A stretch of DNA of 64,000 nucleotides from Planctomycetota bacterium (GTDB lineage Bacteria; Planctomycetota; Phycisphaerae; Phycisphaerales; SM1A02). A model generated the notes under the pieces. The model was not told the origin of the DNA and made no database searches. It saw only the letters and a list, made by a program, of their open reading frames with translations. Below, piece after piece: positions 26,236 to 37,213 of this stretch; the stretch's first letter is position 1, and each line of letters begins with the position of its first letter. The stretch spans positions 1 through 64,000 of the forward strand of contig VGYX01000003.1 of NCBI GenBank assembly GCA_016872835.1, in the 5' to 3' direction. Both the position numbers and the translations under genes were made by a program.

Positions 26236-27353
26236 AACTCGGCATCCTGGGGGCCGGCCAGCTCGGTCGCATGCTGGCGCAGGCGGCGGCGCAGATTGGC
26301 GTGGAGTGCAGGTTCCTTGCGCCGCCGGGCGAGACCTGCGTGCAGGGTCTTGGCGAACTGCTGCAAGGCGATCTGTCCGACGACCTGCTGCTGACGCGCT
26401 TCGCCCAGGGACTCGATGCGGTCACTTATGAATGGGAGAACGTGCCCGCTGCAGCCGTGGAGCGGCTGTCACGGCTGGTGCCGGTGCGTCCTGGGGCTCG
26501 ATCGCTCCGCTGCGCGCAGGATCGCGTTCACGAAAAGCAGTTCTTCCGAGGCTGTGGCCTGGCCGTGCAGGCCTTCGCCCCAGTGGATGCGCCGCGCGAT
26601 TTCGTGCCGGCTCTTGCGGGCGTACCGCTGCCCGCGATGCTGAAGACGCGACGCATGGGCTACGACGGCAAGGGGCAGGCGCGCATCGACAAGCCCGATG
26701 ATCTGCCCGCGGCGTTCGAGCGGCTGGGTTCGGTGCCGTGCATTCTTGAGGCCTTCGTCTCTTTCGAGTCGGAGATCAGCCTGCTGGGTGTGCGTGCCGT
26801 GAATGCCGAGGGACGCGAAGAGATGCGCTTGTGGTCGCCCTGCCGCAATGAACATCGCCGGGGCATCCTGGATCGCACTGTCTCGCCTGCCGTGGACCTT
26901 CCCGAAGAGTCGCTGGCGCGCGCGTGCGCGGGCATGGCCGCCACGCTGAGTGGACTGGATCACGAGGGCGTGCTCTGCATCGAGTTCTTCGTGAGTCGAG
27001 GCAGACTGATCGCCAACGAGATGGCACCGCGCGTGCACAACAGCGGGCACTGGACCATCGAGGGCTCGCAGACGAGCCAGTTCGAGAATCATGTGCGTGC
27101 CGCGCTGCGCATGCCCCTCGGCCCGACGGAGAGCAGCGGCGTGTCGGTGCTGCGCAATCTGGTTGGTGACGTGCCTGTTCCCGATGCGACACTGCCTGCG
27201 TCGGTGCGACTGCATCTGTACGGCAAGTCGCCAAAGGTGGGAAGAAAGCTGGGCCACCTGACTGCGGTGGCCCAGCGGGAATCAGATGCGATGTCGGCGG
27301 CCCAAGCGGCGTTCGCCGCGCTGAACGGTCAGCCTGCCTCGGCTCGCGGGTGA
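26232..27353 (+). CDS. purK: N5-carboxyaminoimidazole ribonucleotide synthase PurK
   Basis: 373 residues, ATP-grasp fold. It carboxylates AIR with bicarbonate and ATP to make N5-CAIR for PurE. It starts at a GTG overlapping the purE stop. N-terminal [20 protein letters not shown]-grasp motif [31 protein letters not shown] and [25 protein letters not shown] match PurK. Its last 25 bases overlap the end of the convergent recombinase gene, leaving no room for a terminator between them. Confidence 0.95.
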   Translation: MKLGILGAGQLGRMLAQAAAQIGVECRFLAPPGETCVQGLGELLQGDLSDDLLLTRFAQGLDAVTYEWENVPAAAVERLSRLVPVRPGARSLRCAQDRVHEKQFFRGCGLAVQAFAPVDAPRDFVPALAGVPLPAMLKTRRMGYDGKGQARIDKPDDLPAAFERLGSVPCILEAFVSFESEISLLGVRAVNAEGREEMRLWSPCRNEHRRGILDRTVSPAVDLPEESLARACAGMAATLSGLDHEGVLCIEFFVSRGRLIANEMAPRVHNSGHWTIEGSQTSQFENHVRAALRMPLGPTESSGVSVLRNLVGDVPVPDATLPASVRLHLYGKSPKVGRKLGHLTAVAQRESDAMSAAQAAFAALNGQPASARG

Positions 27354-28315
27354 GCCTTGTCGTAGGCCTCACGCATGCGCCCCGACGTGAGGTGCGTGTA
27401 CACCTGCGTGCTGCTGAGGCTCTGGTGACCCAGAAGCTCCTGCACGCTTCGAAGGTCCGCGCCGTTGTCGAGCATGTGCGTGGCGAAGCTGTGACGGATC
27501 GTGTGCGGCGAGATGTCCGGATCGAGACCCACCTGCACCAGGTACTTGGCGACCTTGCGACGCACCGAGCGCGTGCTCAGGCGGGTGCCGTTCTTGTTGA
27601 TGAACAGGGGAGAGGTCGGACCGGCCGGCACCGACGACTTGTGGGTCGCCAGCAGCTGCAGATAGTTCTTCATCGCGGTCATGGCGTGGCCACCAAGTGG
27701 TGACACGCGCTCGCGCTTGCCCTTGCCGCGGATCTGCACGCACTCGCCGTTCTCGTTGAGGTCGCCGCGGTTCAGTCCCACGACCTCGCTGACGCGCATG
27801 CCGGTGGAGTACAGCGCCTCCAGGATCGCGCGGTCACGCGCACCCAGCAGGTCGTTGGAGTTTGGCGCCGCGAGCAGTCGCTCGATCTGGTCCACGGTGA
27901 TCGCCTTCGGCAGACGCTTCGGCTGCTTCGGCGACCGGATCAGCGTCATCGGGTTCGACTGCGTGATGCCGGCACGCTCCATCCACTTGTGGAAGCTGCG
28001 CAGCGTGGCGATCTTGCGGGCCATCGTGGCCAGCGAGTAGTTCTGGTCGCTCAAGTGCGACAGGAAGACGCGAATCGTGTCCACGTTGCACGCGAGAATG
28101 CGACTGGTCACGCTGCGGCCTTGCGTATCGGCCTTGCGCGACTCGAGCGCCGCTTTCTCGGTGGCCATCGAGATCTCAAGACCCGCCTCCGTGGCGATGT
28201 GGTCGATGAATTGGCGCAGATCCAGGCTGTAGCACCGGCCCGTGTAGGGGCTGAAATGGCGCTCATCACCCAGATAGGCGATGAATCGGTCAACGATTGG
28301 CAGGTTGGTTTCCAT
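27329..28315 (-). CDS. Xer-type tyrosine recombinase (XerC/XerD family)
   Basis: 328 residues, typical of chromosome-dimer resolving recombinases. N-terminal SAM-like core-binding domain (about 1-110), then the catalytic domain. The active site is complete: R174 in STGMRVSEVVGL, K198 in QIRGKGKRERVS, H271 and R274 in SPHTIRHSFATH, H297 in LLGHQSLSSTQ and nucleophile Y306 in QVYTHLT. The start at 28315 follows a GGGAGG site. No nearby integrase-style attachment repeats or mobile genes are seen, so a housekeeping role is likely. XerC and XerD cannot be told apart from sequence alone. Confidence 0.9.
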   Translation of the reverse strand: METNLPIVDRFIAYLGDERHFSPYTGRCYSLDLRQFIDHIATEAGLEISMATEKAALESRKADTQGRSVTSRILACNVDTIRVFLSHLSDQNYSLATMARKIATLRSFHKWMERAGITQSNPMTLIRSPKQPKRLPKAITVDQIERLLAAPNSNDLLGARDRAILEALYSTGMRVSEVVGLNRGDLNENGECVQIRGKGKRERVSPLGGHAMTAMKNYLQLLATHKSSVPAGPTSPLFINKNGTRLSTRSVRRKVAKYLVQVGLDPDISPHTIRHSFATHMLDNGADLRSVQELLGHQSLSSTQVYTHLTSGRMREAYDKAHPRAEAG

Positions 28316-28580
28316 GGTGGGTGCCTCCCTTGTTAGCTGTCCGGCCCGCATCCCTCACTTTGGTGCTGCGCGAAACCGGCGTCTTATCAGTCCCCAACTT
28401 CGAATTTCAGAGTCCCTGTGTGCAACGGTAGGCAGTGAAATGGCGCAGATTTTCGGACGAACTTAATTTCGGCTCACTCCTCGTGGTTCCTATAAAGTTG
28501 TCGCGGATGGATTCCAAGGTAACAAAGTCCGAGAATAATCTTTCCAAAAACTTACCAGAGGGGGTACACCGGGGCCTGTG

Positions 28581-28586
28581 TATCCT
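28581..28586 (+). promoter_or_regulatory. -10-like element before tRNA-Lys
   Basis: TATCCT ends 11 bases before the tRNA 5' end. The surrounding 28316-28597 gap is AT-richer than the rest of the window, as expected for a stable-RNA promoter, but no well-placed -35 element could be identified. Nothing else was recognised in this gap. Confidence 0.4.
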
Positions 28587-28597
28587 GCTTGGTCCTC

Positions 28598-28670
28598 GAT
28601 TGCGTAGCTCAGTCGGTAGAGCAGCCGGCTTTTAACCGGCAGGTCCTGGGTTCAAGTCCCAGCGCAATCA
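28598..28670 (+). tRNA. tRNA-Lys (anticodon TTT)
   Basis: Folds as a full cloverleaf: acceptor GATTGCG/CGCAATC, D stem GCTC/GAGC, anticodon stem around CTTTTAA with anticodon TTT, T stem CTGGG/CCCAG with loop TTCAAGT, and discriminator A. The CCA end is not encoded. It is a single tRNA gene between the recombinase and the helicase operon. Confidence 0.97.
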
Positions 28671-28713
28671 TGAGTCTGTCGAGCCCGGCTGTACCCCTCA
28701 GGATCCTCTCTTC

Positions 28714-31700
28714 ATGTCCGTCCTGCACGCGAACTGGCACCGAGGCGCACTGCACCTGTGGGCGGAGTCGGCGGATGCCTATCGAGCGGGGAAGCGCGTC
28801 GCTCCGGCTTCCGCCGATCAGCTCGTGGAACACGCCTTCGTGACTTCGCCCGATGAGGTGCGTGCGCTCGCGCAGACGATGGGCATCGACACCGCGGGTG
28901 CGCGGCCGGCACGACTGCCGCTCGTGCTTCCGTTCGATGGCGATCGCCCCGCGCCGAGCGATCGACTTGCATCCGAGCTCGGTCTCTCGCTCGGTGCCGA
29001 GCGTGATCTGCGTCTGGAAGCCTGCGACATTCCGACGCTTGCCGTGCCTCCCGAAACGGCGCTGCCCGCACTGTTTGCGTTCGACGCGGCGCGCGGCGAA
29101 GACGACCATGCAGGCGGACACGAGCTTCGCTTCTGGTGTGCCGCGGCGCGACTTGCGCTGGAGCTGCTCGAGGACCAGCGCGTGGTGCCGACGGTGCAGC
29201 AGGATCGCTCGGGCCGCATGGAAGCCCGCTGGAGGCCATGGCTCAGCGATGCGCACACCGCCGAGCGCGCGGCCACGCTGCTCGCCGCGATGCCACCGAT
29301 GTGCCGTGCCATCGCCGATGCCACGGAAGCGGACGGCTGGGCCGTGCTGGAGGACTTCCTGGGTGCGTGCGTGGACACGTTCGCACGCGATGTCATGGTG
29401 CAGGAGAGCTACAAGGAAGCGATCGAGGACCGCGATGACGCCGACGTGCATGTCGCGTGGCTTCGCGGCCTGCTGGATCGCGCGAGCGACGTGCCGCAGG
29501 CGAACGCCGGCGACGTGAGCCTGGTGCGAGGCGTGCGCCAGTGGCTTGGCATGCTTGAGGACATCGGCGAGGGCCGCGCGATGCGGCTCATGCTGGAACT
29601 GCTGGAGCCGCCGCCGGCCCTGTTCGGCGAGCGCGACGGCGACGAGGACAAGCATCCGTGGCGGCTCGCGTTCCATCTGGTCACCACCGAGGAACCCTCG
29701 TCGGTCATCGACGCGGAGACGATCTGGAAGCAGGCTTCGGGCAAGGGTGGTTCGAAGAAGGGCGCCGAGAAGAACGCCGAGCTGCTGCTCGGCGAACTCG
29801 CGCGCGCCTCGCGCATCTGGACCAAGATCGAGGACGCGCTCGAAGAGACCGCGCCGACCGGACTCGATCTCGACACGGCGGAGGCCTACGCGTTCCTGCG
29901 CGAGATCCGGCCGATCCTGGAGGAGAGCGGTGTGCAGTGCCTGGTGCCCGACTGGTGGAGCCAGGCGAGCACGCGCGTGGGCGCGCGGCTGTTCATCGAG
30001 GGCGAGTCGATGGACGGCGAAGGCATGCCTCCGATGGGTGACGCACGCCGCGGCGGTTTAGGCCTGCACAGCGTGGTGAACTACGCGTGGCAGATCGCGC
30101 TGGGCGACCAGCCACTCTCGATCGAGGCCTTCGAGGCGCTCGCACGCAAGGGCAGCCCGCTGGTGCGACTGAATGGCCGCTGGGTCGAGGTGCGTCGCGA
30201 GGACCTGGAGACGGGCCTGAAGTTCCTGAAGCAGCACCCCGGCGGCAAGATGTCGCTGATCGAGGCGCTTCGACTGGCGCATGGCGCGGCCGAGGACGCC
30301 AAGGGCCTGCCGATCCTGGGCATGGACGCGAAGGGCTGGGTGGCCGAGGTGTTCGGTCCCACGCACGCGAGCGAGCGTCTGGAGATGATCGAGCAACCCA
30401 AGCGCTTTCAGGGTTCGCTGCGTCCGTACCAGCTTGCCGGCCTGAGCTGGCTGGCGTTCCTGGATCGCTACGGTCTGGGTGCATGTCTTGCGGACGACAT
30501 GGGCCTCGGCAAGACCATCCAGTTGATCGCGCTGCTGCAGCATGAGCGCGAGAAGGCCCCAGAGGGCGAGAAGGTGGGTCCCACGCTGCTGGTGTGCCCG
30601 ATGAGCGTGCTCGGCAACTGGCATCGTGAGCTCACGCGCTTCGCGCCGGAACTGAACGTACACGTGCATCACGGCCTCGATCGCCCGCACGGCGACAAGC
30701 TGATGGCGACCGTCGCCAAGAGCGACGTGATGATCACCACCTACGCGCTGGTGGCGCGCGACAAGGAGAGCCTTGAGAAGGTGGACTGGCGGCGCGTGGC
30801 GCTGGACGAGGCGCAGCACATCAAGAACCCGCCGACCAAGCAGACCGCGTCGATCCGTGCGCTCAAGGCCGGGCATCGCATCGCGCTCACGGGGACGCCG
30901 GTGGAGAACCGCCTGACCGAGCTGTGGTCGATCATGGAGTTCTGTACGCCGGGATATCTGGGGCCGATGGCGGAGTTCCGTCGGCGCTTCGCGGTGCCAA
31001 TCGAGCGTCATCGCGACAAGGAACGCGCGGAACGGCTGCGTGGTCTCGTGCGTCCGTTCATCCTGCGCCGCCTGAAGACCGATGCGAAGGTGATCAGCGA
31101 CCTGCCGCCGCTGGTGGAGTCGCACCAGCATGTGCCACTGACCGGCGAACAGGCCTCGCTCTACGACAAGGTGGTCGACGAGATGCTGGCGAAGGTGGAT
31201 CGCGCCGAGGGGCTGCGCCGCCGCGGCCTGGTCCTGAGCGCGCTGGTGAAGCTGAAGCAGATCTGCAACCACCCGGCCCACTACCTGCGCGAGGCGGCCT
31301 CGCCCGAGGTGGTCGCTGTGGACGCCACCGAGCCGAGCGAGGGCGCGGAGGGCGTGGAGACGCCGATCGAGCTGCCGACCGACGGCCGCCCGCTGTCGGC
31401 GCGAAGCGGCAAGAGCATCCGTCTGATACAGATGCTGGAGGAAGTGGTGGCCGCGGGCGATCGTGCGCTGATCTTCACGCAGTATCGGCAGATGGGCCAC
31501 TTGCTCGTGGCGATGATCCGACGCGAGCTCGACGTGGAGTCGCTGTTCCTGCACGGTGGCACGCCGCAGGCCAAGCGCGACCAGCTCGTGGCGCGCTTCC
31601 AGGATCCCGAGGGCACTGCGCCGATCTTCGTGCTCAGCCTGAAGGCCGGTGGCGTGGGTCTGAACCTGACTGCCGCGAACCATGTCTTCCACTACGACCG

Positions 31701-31950
31701 TTGGTGGAACCCGGCGGTGGAGAATCAGGCCACGGACCGCGCGTTCCGCATCGGTCAGCTGCGCACCGTGAACGTGCACAAGATGATCAGCGCCGGCACG
31801 CTCGAGGAGCGCATCGACCAGATGATCGAGCAGAAGACCGAGCTGGCCACGCAGATCATCGGCGCCGGCGAGCAGTGGCTGACCGAGATGAGCACCGGCC
31901 AGCTGCGTGACATCCTGAGCCTGCGGACGGCCGCGCTGGAGGAAGTGTGA
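28714..31950 (+). CDS. SWI2/SNF2-family DEAD/DEAH helicase
   Basis: 1078 residues. The first 500 or so are an acidic accessory region typical of bacterial SNF2 proteins. The helicase core starts near residue 565 (SLRPYQLAGLSWLAFLD). Motif I is DDMGLGKTIQLIALL (about 594), motif II ALDEAQHIKNP, motif III ALTGTPVENRLTELWSIM, motif V LKAGGVGLNLTAANHV and motif VI ENQATDRAFRIGQ. These are ATP-dependent DNA translocases that remodel protein-DNA or RNA-polymerase complexes. It is followed by a SWIM zinc-finger gene in a GTGA overlap, a pairing common for this class. The start ATG has no strong ribosome site. Confidence 0.93.
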   Translation: MSVLHANWHRGALHLWAESADAYRAGKRVAPASADQLVEHAFVTSPDEVRALAQTMGIDTAGARPARLPLVLPFDGDRPAPSDRLASELGLSLGAERDLRLEACDIPTLAVPPETALPALFAFDAARGEDDHAGGHELRFWCAAARLALELLEDQRVVPTVQQDRSGRMEARWRPWLSDAHTAERAATLLAAMPPMCRAIADATEADGWAVLEDFLGACVDTFARDVMVQESYKEAIEDRDDADVHVAWLRGLLDRASDVPQANAGDVSLVRGVRQWLGMLEDIGEGRAMRLMLELLEPPPALFGERDGDEDKHPWRLAFHLVTTEEPSSVIDAETIWKQASGKGGSKKGAEKNAELLLGELARASRIWTKIEDALEETAPTGLDLDTAEAYAFLREIRPILEESGVQCLVPDWWSQASTRVGARLFIEGESMDGEGMPPMGDARRGGLGLHSVVNYAWQIALGDQPLSIEAFEALARKGSPLVRLNGRWVEVRREDLETGLKFLKQHPGGKMSLIEALRLAHGAAEDAKGLPILGMDAKGWVAEVFGPTHASERLEMIEQPKRFQGSLRPYQLAGLSWLAFLDRYGLGACLADDMGLGKTIQLIALLQHEREKAPEGEKVGPTLLVCPMSVLGNWHRELTRFAPELNVHVHHGLDRPHGDKLMATVAKSDVMITTYALVARDKESLEKVDWRRVALDEAQHIKNPPTKQTASIRALKAGHRIALTGTPVENRLTELWSIMEFCTPGYLGPMAEFRRRFAVPIERHRDKERAERLRGLVRPFILRRLKTDAKVISDLPPLVESHQHVPLTGEQASLYDKVVDEMLAKVDRAEGLRRRGLVLSALVKLKQICNHPAHYLREAASPEVVAVDATEPSEGAEGVETPIELPTDGRPLSARSGKSIRLIQMLEEVVAAGDRALIFTQYRQMGHLLVAMIRRELDVESLFLHGGTPQAKRDQLVARFQDPEGTAPIFVLSLKAGGVGLNLTAANHVFHYDRWWNPAVENQATDRAFRIGQLRTVNVHKMISAGTLEERIDQMIEQKTELATQIIGAGEQWLTEMSTGQLRDILSLRTAALEEV

Positions 31951-32840
31951 GCGCGAATCCCGCCCAAGGTCAGCCTCGGAAGCCCGACTCGCCGCGGCGC
32001 GTGCGGCACGGCATCAAGTTCCGCCGCAAGGAGGGCCTGCAGGGCCTGCCGTGGTTCGCGAAGGCGTTCGTGGACGCGATCGAGAGTCGTGCGGCGCTTG
32101 GCGCGCGCGTGATGGGCATGGAGTACGCGCTGAGCGGACAGGCCGCGAGCTTCAGTCTGGACACCGGCATCGTGGACGCACTGGTGCAGGGCCGCGCTCC
32201 GCGGCCTTATGTGGTGAAGCTGTCGCTGCCACACCTGAGCAAGGAGCAGTGGGTCGATGTGGTGCAGGTGATGGCGCACGAGGCGCTGTTCGCCGCCAAG
32301 CTGCTGGTGGGCGAGATGCCCGAGGGCATCGAGGAGCCGTTCGCCGCGTGCGGGGTGAACCTGCTTCCCAAGACGCCATCCGAGTTGACGGTCGAGTGCA
32401 ACTGCGGTGAGAAGCTGCCGTGCAAGCACGCGGTGGCGGTGGGCTACCTGTTGGCGGAGCGGCTGGAAGTCGATCCGCTGGCTCTGTTCGCGCTGCGAGG
32501 TCTGCCCGGCACCACGCTTCTGGAGCGACTGCAGGAGGCGCGCACCGTTCAGACGACCGGTGTGTCGCAGAGCCACCAGAGCCCACAACTGCCTTCGCAG
32601 AAGGCGCAGTTGCCACCGCTCGAGGCATGCCTCGACGACTTCTGGCGCCCGGGCCGCAAGCTTGCGGACTTCGAGCGCCTGCCCGCGCAGGCGCATGTGC
32701 CGCACGCGCTGCTGCGCCGACTCGGGGCCAGCCCGCTGGGCGGCAAGTTCCCGCTGGTCGGACTGCTGGCGAGCGTGCATGACAGCCTGCGCAGCAAGGC
32801 CATCGAGTTGCGAGAGCGTGTCGAAGGTCACGACGCATGA
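31947..32840 (+). CDS. SWIM zinc-finger protein, partner of the SNF2 helicase
   Basis: 297 residues, starting at a GTG that overlaps the helicase stop. The SWIM motif (CxC...CxH) is in [20 protein letters not shown] at about 150-170. The N-terminal part ([20 protein letters not shown]) is typical of the bacterial SWIM proteins that sit beside SNF2 helicases. SWIM domains are thought to bind DNA or proteins. The C-terminal third is less conserved in appearance. Its own stop overlaps the next gene (ATGA), so helicase, SWIM protein and pyrophosphatase form one operon. Confidence 0.9.
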   Translation: MSANPAQGQPRKPDSPRRVRHGIKFRRKEGLQGLPWFAKAFVDAIESRAALGARVMGMEYALSGQAASFSLDTGIVDALVQGRAPRPYVVKLSLPHLSKEQWVDVVQVMAHEALFAAKLLVGEMPEGIEEPFAACGVNLLPKTPSELTVECNCGEKLPCKHAVAVGYLLAERLEVDPLALFALRGLPGTTLLERLQEARTVQTTGVSQSHQSPQLPSQKAQLPPLEACLDDFWRPGRKLADFERLPAQAHVPHALLRRLGASPLGGKFPLVGLLASVHDSLRSKAIELRERVEGHDA

Positions 32841-33451
32841 GCGGCGAGGAGCACCAGCGCTTCCGTCCACATCCGTGGCATGGCCTCAAGCCTGGCACGC
32901 AGCCGCCTGACCTGCTGTGCGCGTTCATCGAGATCACGCCCTTCGATCTGGTGAAGTACGAAGTGGACAAGGCGAGCGGCTTCCTGCGCGTGGATCGACC
33001 GCAGCGATCGAGCAGCACGCCGCCCACGCTGTACGGATTCATTCCGCGCACGCTGTGCGGTGCCCGAGTGGCCAAGGTGGCCGGTCTACGGCGCGGCGAC
33101 GACGATCCGCTGGACGTCTGCGTGCTCAGCGAACGCCCGATCGCTCGAGCCGAGGTGCTGCTGGACGTGCGCGTGGTGGGTGGATTGCTGATGGATGATG
33201 GCGGCGAGGCCGACGACAAGATCGTGGCCGTGCTGAAGGACGACGCGATCTGGAGCGAGGCGCGTGACCTGCAAGACCTCCCGGCGCGTCTGGTGGAGCG
33301 GCTGCAGCACTACTTCATGACCTACAAGATGCGACCCGGCGAGCAGTCCACCGTGAAGGTGCACCGCCTGTACGGTGTAGAGCACGCACGCACCGTGGTG
33401 CGCGCCGCGATCGAGGACTACGCCGAGGCTTATCCCGGCCGCGCCGGCTGA
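32837..33451 (+). CDS. ppa: Inorganic pyrophosphatase, family I
   Basis: 204 residues. It hydrolyses pyrophosphate to phosphate. Catalytic and metal-binding residues appear in [29 protein letters not shown], and the aspartate cluster [13 protein letters not shown], with DDKIVAV and a late tyrosine/lysine pair (HYFMTYK). It starts in an ATGA overlap with the SWIM gene. The last 22 bases overlap the convergent tricorn-like gene. Co-transcription with a SNF2 helicase is unusual, although removing pyrophosphate does favour nucleic-acid synthesis. Confidence 0.92.
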   Translation: MSGEEHQRFRPHPWHGLKPGTQPPDLLCAFIEITPFDLVKYEVDKASGFLRVDRPQRSSSTPPTLYGFIPRTLCGARVAKVAGLRRGDDDPLDVCVLSERPIARAEVLLDVRVVGGLLMDDGGEADDKIVAVLKDDAIWSEARDLQDLPARLVERLQHYFMTYKMRPGEQSTVKVHRLYGVEHARTVVRAAIEDYAEAYPGRAG

Positions 33452-36400
33452 TCGCCCGCCTTGCTGGCGTTGGCGGCGGGGGGATTTCCCGCAGGCAACC
33501 GGCCAAGCAGGTCGTCCACGGCGGCCTTCAATTGCGCATCGAGATCGTTCGCCTCGTCGACCGGGTTGGGCGGCACGCGAATGTCGGGCAATGCACCGTT
33601 GTTCTCCATGTCGCGGCCTTCGGGGGTGTACCACCCGCGGAAGGGCAGTCGCACGGTGGTGCCGTCGACCAGGCTCGTGCCGCCGGTGCTGATCACGCCA
33701 CCGTAGGTCTGCTCGCCCACCAGCGTGCCGCGCTTGAGGTTCTTGAAGGCGTGGCTCACGATCTCCGCGTTCGAGAAGCTCTTCTCGTTGCAGAGCATGT
33801 TGGTGGGCAGAGTCCAGCGCTGGATGAAGAGGCGGTCCTGCGGATAGCCGCGCGTGTACGAGGCGTCGGCGCCACGCGGCACGGTGTAGGCGTGTGGCTG
33901 CGCCATCAGGCTCGCCAGCACGCGATCGGCCGTGCTTCCGCCGCCGTTGTTGCGCACGTCGACCAGCAGGCCGTCCTTGCCGCTCGCCGCCGCGCACAGG
34001 TCGCGCTCGAAGTCGTCCAGACTCTGCTGGCTCATGGCCTGAATGTGGATGTAGCCCAAGCGGCCGCCGCTCCACTCGTTCACCAGTTGCGCCGCCTTGG
34101 CGGTGGCCGCCTTGTAGTTCAGGTCCGCCTCCTCCATGCCCGCGCATGGCGTGATGAGGCAATCCACCGACTTCGGCTGGCCCTCGGGATCGGCGCGACG
34201 CACCGTGATGAGCGTCTCCTCGCCCACGCGCCCGCGCATGCGCGCCTCAAGCGCGTCGGTGGACTGCAGCGGCTGACCCGCGATCGCGACGATCACGTCG
34301 CCCACCTTCAGCGGGGTCTGGCTCTTCACGGCCGGACCTTCGGGCAGCGTGGCCACGATCTCGAAGCCGCCCTCGACCGGACGCGTGCGGATGCCAAGAC
34401 GGCCCGCGGGTCGCCGCGTGGAGTCGTCCTCGGGTCCGCGCACGGTCACGCCGGTGTGGCTGGCGTTGAGTTCGCCCATCAGCCGTGCCATGCACCACTC
34501 GAACTCATTGTCGGTGCGCGTGCACGCGACCAGATCGCGGTACCTCTTCACCAGCGCGGGCCAGTCGAGGCCCTTCATCGTGGGGTCGTAGAAGCTTTCT
34601 GAGAAGGTGCGCGCGGCCTCGTCGTAGCGGTGCAGCGCCCACTCGCGCCGCTGGATCGGCGTGGTAGCGCTGAAGTCGACGGCCTTCGCCTCGCCGCCGC
34701 CTGCCGGTGAGGCGGTGCTGACGCGGCCCGCGTTCACGATGGTCACCTTGTCGCCGGCGAGGTTCATTTGGGACACGCGGCCACCCGAAGCGACCTTCTT
34801 CTGGTCGCTGCCGTCCCACTTCACGCTGAGCACCGCGGCGCTTCCGCCGTCGTTGCCCGAGAAGACCACGCGATCGCCAGCGGGCGTGATCTCAAGACCG
34901 GTCTCGTCACCCGGAAGGCGCGTGATGCGGCGCACGCGCTGGTATGCGTCGTCGAGGTGGTACTCAGCGGCGGTCGCCTTCGCTTCCTTGCTCTCGCCGT
35001 CCTCCTTCGCGTCCTTGCCGTCCTTCGCGTCGCCGTCGTTCTTGGTGCCGTCCTTGTCGGCCGCCTTCGCGTCCTTGGCCTTGGGCTTCTTCGCGTTGGG
35101 TCCGGGCAGCGGCTTGCGCTTCTTCGCGGCCTCGCCCGCATCCTTGAAGTAGGTCTCAAGCTCGGCTTTCGTGAGCGCCTCGACCGAGGGGTCGAGCGCA
35201 AGCGTGTAGATGTCGAACTCGTTGTTCACGCGACCCGAGGCGAACGCGAGCAGCTTGCCGTCGGCGCTGAAGCGCGGCGCCCGATCGTTGTCGGGATGGC
35301 GCGTGAGGTTCACCGCGGGGGCCGACGCGTCGATCGGCGCGATCCAGATGTCGCGATTGAAGTCGCGATCATCCTGCGCGAAGGCGATCCACTTCGAGTC
35401 GGGACTCCAACGCCACTCGATCTCCTGGTCCCAACCGGGTCGGAACACGCGCTCGGATCCCTTCTCGAGATCCAGGAGCACCAGATCGCCGCCGCGGCGG
35501 AAGGACAGTGTCTTGCCGTCGGGGCTCGCCTGCGGATCGCGTTCACTTGCCGGCGTGGCGACGACCGTGCCCACGTCGAACGCGACGGCCTCGGACCAGC
35601 GCGCAGGATCGAGGCGCGGATCCTTCGGCTTCGTGGGCTCCTCCTTCTCTTCGGGCTGTGGCGCGTCGGGCTTGGAATCGTCCGTCGTTGGCGCGTTGGC
35701 GGCGGGCGCGTCGGGCTTGGCAGCATCCGCAGTGGGCTTGCCGTCGGTCGTGGGCGTCTCGCTCGCGGGCTCGGCCGGCTTCGCGGTCTCCGCCGGCTTG
35801 ACATCGTCCTTCTTCTCTTCCTTGGGCTTCTCGTCCTTCTTCGGAGGATTCGCCTCCTTGCGGATCTCGCCACGCGTGCGCGACACGACCGCCTCCATGA
35901 TGTCGTCGTTGCCTGAGGCGTCGGAGACGAAGTAGAGACGCGTGCCATCGGGGCTCCACGCGATCTCGCGCTCGCGACTTGGTGGCGCGCTCACGCGCAC
36001 GGCGGGGGCCTTCTCGTCCAGGCTGCGCACGAACACGTCGCCATAGGCCACGAACGCCATCGACTTGCCGTCGGGGCTTGCGAGCGCCTCGGTCACGTCC
36101 TTGTCGACCTTGCGCATCTCGACCGGATCGGGCTCGTCGGCCACCGCGGTCACGGTGAGCGCCTCGGGCTTGGTGTCGGGCTTGGACAGATCGAGCCGCC
36201 ACAGCTGCGTGCCGCGGGTCAGGAACACGGTGCGGCCATCGGCGCTCACGTCGTAGCCGGTGATGTCGTCAGGGAAGTCGGTGAGTCGCTTGCCGGCCAC
36301 GTCGATGGGCTCGGTCAGATTCTTGCGATAGAGGTTCACCGCACCATCACGGTCGGAGAGATAGAGATAGTCGTCGGAGCCCGTGAGCCACTGCGCCTGT

Positions 36401-37050
36401 CCATCGTTGCCGGGCCAACTGGTGAGACGGCGGAAGGCCTGCTCCTGCGGCACGCCGGGCGTGAACATCCAGGCGTCGCGCGCATCGGGGCCGCGGTAAT
36501 TGCGCCGAAGCCAGCTGTTGCCGCCGCGCTCGAAGAGCACGCGGCCCTGTGCGTCGGCCGAGGGGCGCGAGCCAAAGGCGTCATGCACGCGCGTGAGCGG
36601 TCCTCCCGTCAGTGGCACCATGTACGGGCGTGGTGCGCGGTACAGGTCGCCTTCGCGTGACGAGTCGCCCATCACCCACACGGAGCCGTCGGATCGCTTG
36701 GCCACGCCGCCCAGCACGACCGCGCTGTCACCGAAGGTGAGTTGGCGGGGTTCACCGCCGTTGGTGGGCATGCACCAGAGATTGCGCGTGCCCTCGCGCG
36801 TGCTCTCGAAGACCAGTGTGGAGCCATCCGGCGTGAACACCGCGCGCAGGTCGTCGCCGGGATTGGTGGTCAGGCGAACGGCCTCGCCGCCGCCGGCGGG
36901 CGCGCGCCAGAGATCGCCACGCCAGCTGAAGACCACCTGCGAGCCGTCGGGGCTGGCGGCCGGGTAGCGGGGCAGATCCACGGTGGCTGCCGAGGCGGAA
37001 AGGGCGATCAGAAGGGCGACGGGGGCGATGGGGGGCATGTGGAAATCCAT
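33430..37050 (-). CDS. Tricorn-type protease (PD40 propellers, PDZ, S41 peptidase)
   Basis: 1206 residues with a signal peptide ([17 protein letters not shown]), so exported. Beta-propeller PD40 repeats cover about 25-390 (for example [20 protein letters not shown] and [21 protein letters not shown]) and about 490-650. A PDZ-like domain follows near 905-985 ([16 protein letters not shown]), then the S41 catalytic domain: [39 protein letters not shown] (probable nucleophile serine) and [14 protein letters not shown]. Two long Lys/Glu/Ala/Pro-rich linkers (about 395-475 and 660-715) are inserted in the propeller region. Tricorn proteases degrade oligopeptides. The gene is convergent with ppa. 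Confidence 0.92.
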   Translation of the reverse strand: MDFHMPPIAPVALLIALSASAATVDLPRYPAASPDGSQVVFSWRGDLWRAPAGGGEAVRLTTNPGDDLRAVFTPDGSTLVFESTREGTRNLWCMPTNGGEPRQLTFGDSAVVLGGVAKRSDGSVWVMGDSSREGDLYRAPRPYMVPLTGGPLTRVHDAFGSRPSADAQGRVLFERGGNSWLRRNYRGPDARDAWMFTPGVPQEQAFRRLTSWPGNDGQAQWLTGSDDYLYLSDRDGAVNLYRKNLTEPIDVAGKRLTDFPDDITGYDVSADGRTVFLTRGTQLWRLDLSKPDTKPEALTVTAVADEPDPVEMRKVDKDVTEALASPDGKSMAFVAYGDVFVRSLDEKAPAVRVSAPPSREREIAWSPDGTRLYFVSDASGNDDIMEAVVSRTRGEIRKEANPPKKDEKPKEEKKDDVKPAETAKPAEPASETPTTDGKPTADAAKPDAPAANAPTTDDSKPDAPQPEEKEEPTKPKDPRLDPARWSEAVAFDVGTVVATPASERDPQASPDGKTLSFRRGGDLVLLDLEKGSERVFRPGWDQEIEWRWSPDSKWIAFAQDDRDFNRDIWIAPIDASAPAVNLTRHPDNDRAPRFSADGKLLAFASGRVNNEFDIYTLALDPSVEALTKAELETYFKDAGEAAKKRKPLPGPNAKKPKAKDAKAADKDGTKNDGDAKDGKDAKEDGESKEAKATAAEYHLDDAYQRVRRITRLPGDETGLEITPAGDRVVFSGNDGGSAAVLSVKWDGSDQKKVASGGRVSQMNLAGDKVTIVNAGRVSTASPAGGGEAKAVDFSATTPIQRREWALHRYDEAARTFSESFYDPTMKGLDWPALVKRYRDLVACTRTDNEFEWCMARLMGELNASHTGVTVRGPEDDSTRRPAGRLGIRTRPVEGGFEIVATLPEGPAVKSQTPLKVGDVIVAIAGQPLQSTDALEARMRGRVGEETLITVRRADPEGQPKSVDCLITPCAGMEEADLNYKAATAKAAQLVNEWSGGRLGYIHIQAMSQQSLDDFERDLCAAASGKDGLLVDVRNNGGGSTADRVLASLMAQPHAYTVPRGADASYTRGYPQDRLFIQRWTLPTNMLCNEKSFSNAEIVSHAFKNLKRGTLVGEQTYGGVISTGGTSLVDGTTVRLPFRGWYTPEGRDMENNGALPDIRVPPNPVDEANDLDAQLKAAVDDLLGRLPAGNPPAANASKAGDQPARPG

Positions 37051-37213
37051 TCGTCAAGTCTCGGTTCACGAAAAGGTACTGATCCCCGTAGTCGGGTTCG
37101 ACATGTACCGGGAGTCGGCGACCGAGATTCTTGGCTTTTCTGGCGCACGAATAGGAGAGTGCTTCTGAAGGGCAATTCAGGGCCGTCCAAGGCCCCAAAG
37201 GAGGCAGGAAACC

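Noticed and set aside
28316-28597. A dif-like site near the Xer gene
   Set aside because: No 28-base imperfect palindrome of the dif type was seen in the gap; the region looks like a tRNA promoter region only.
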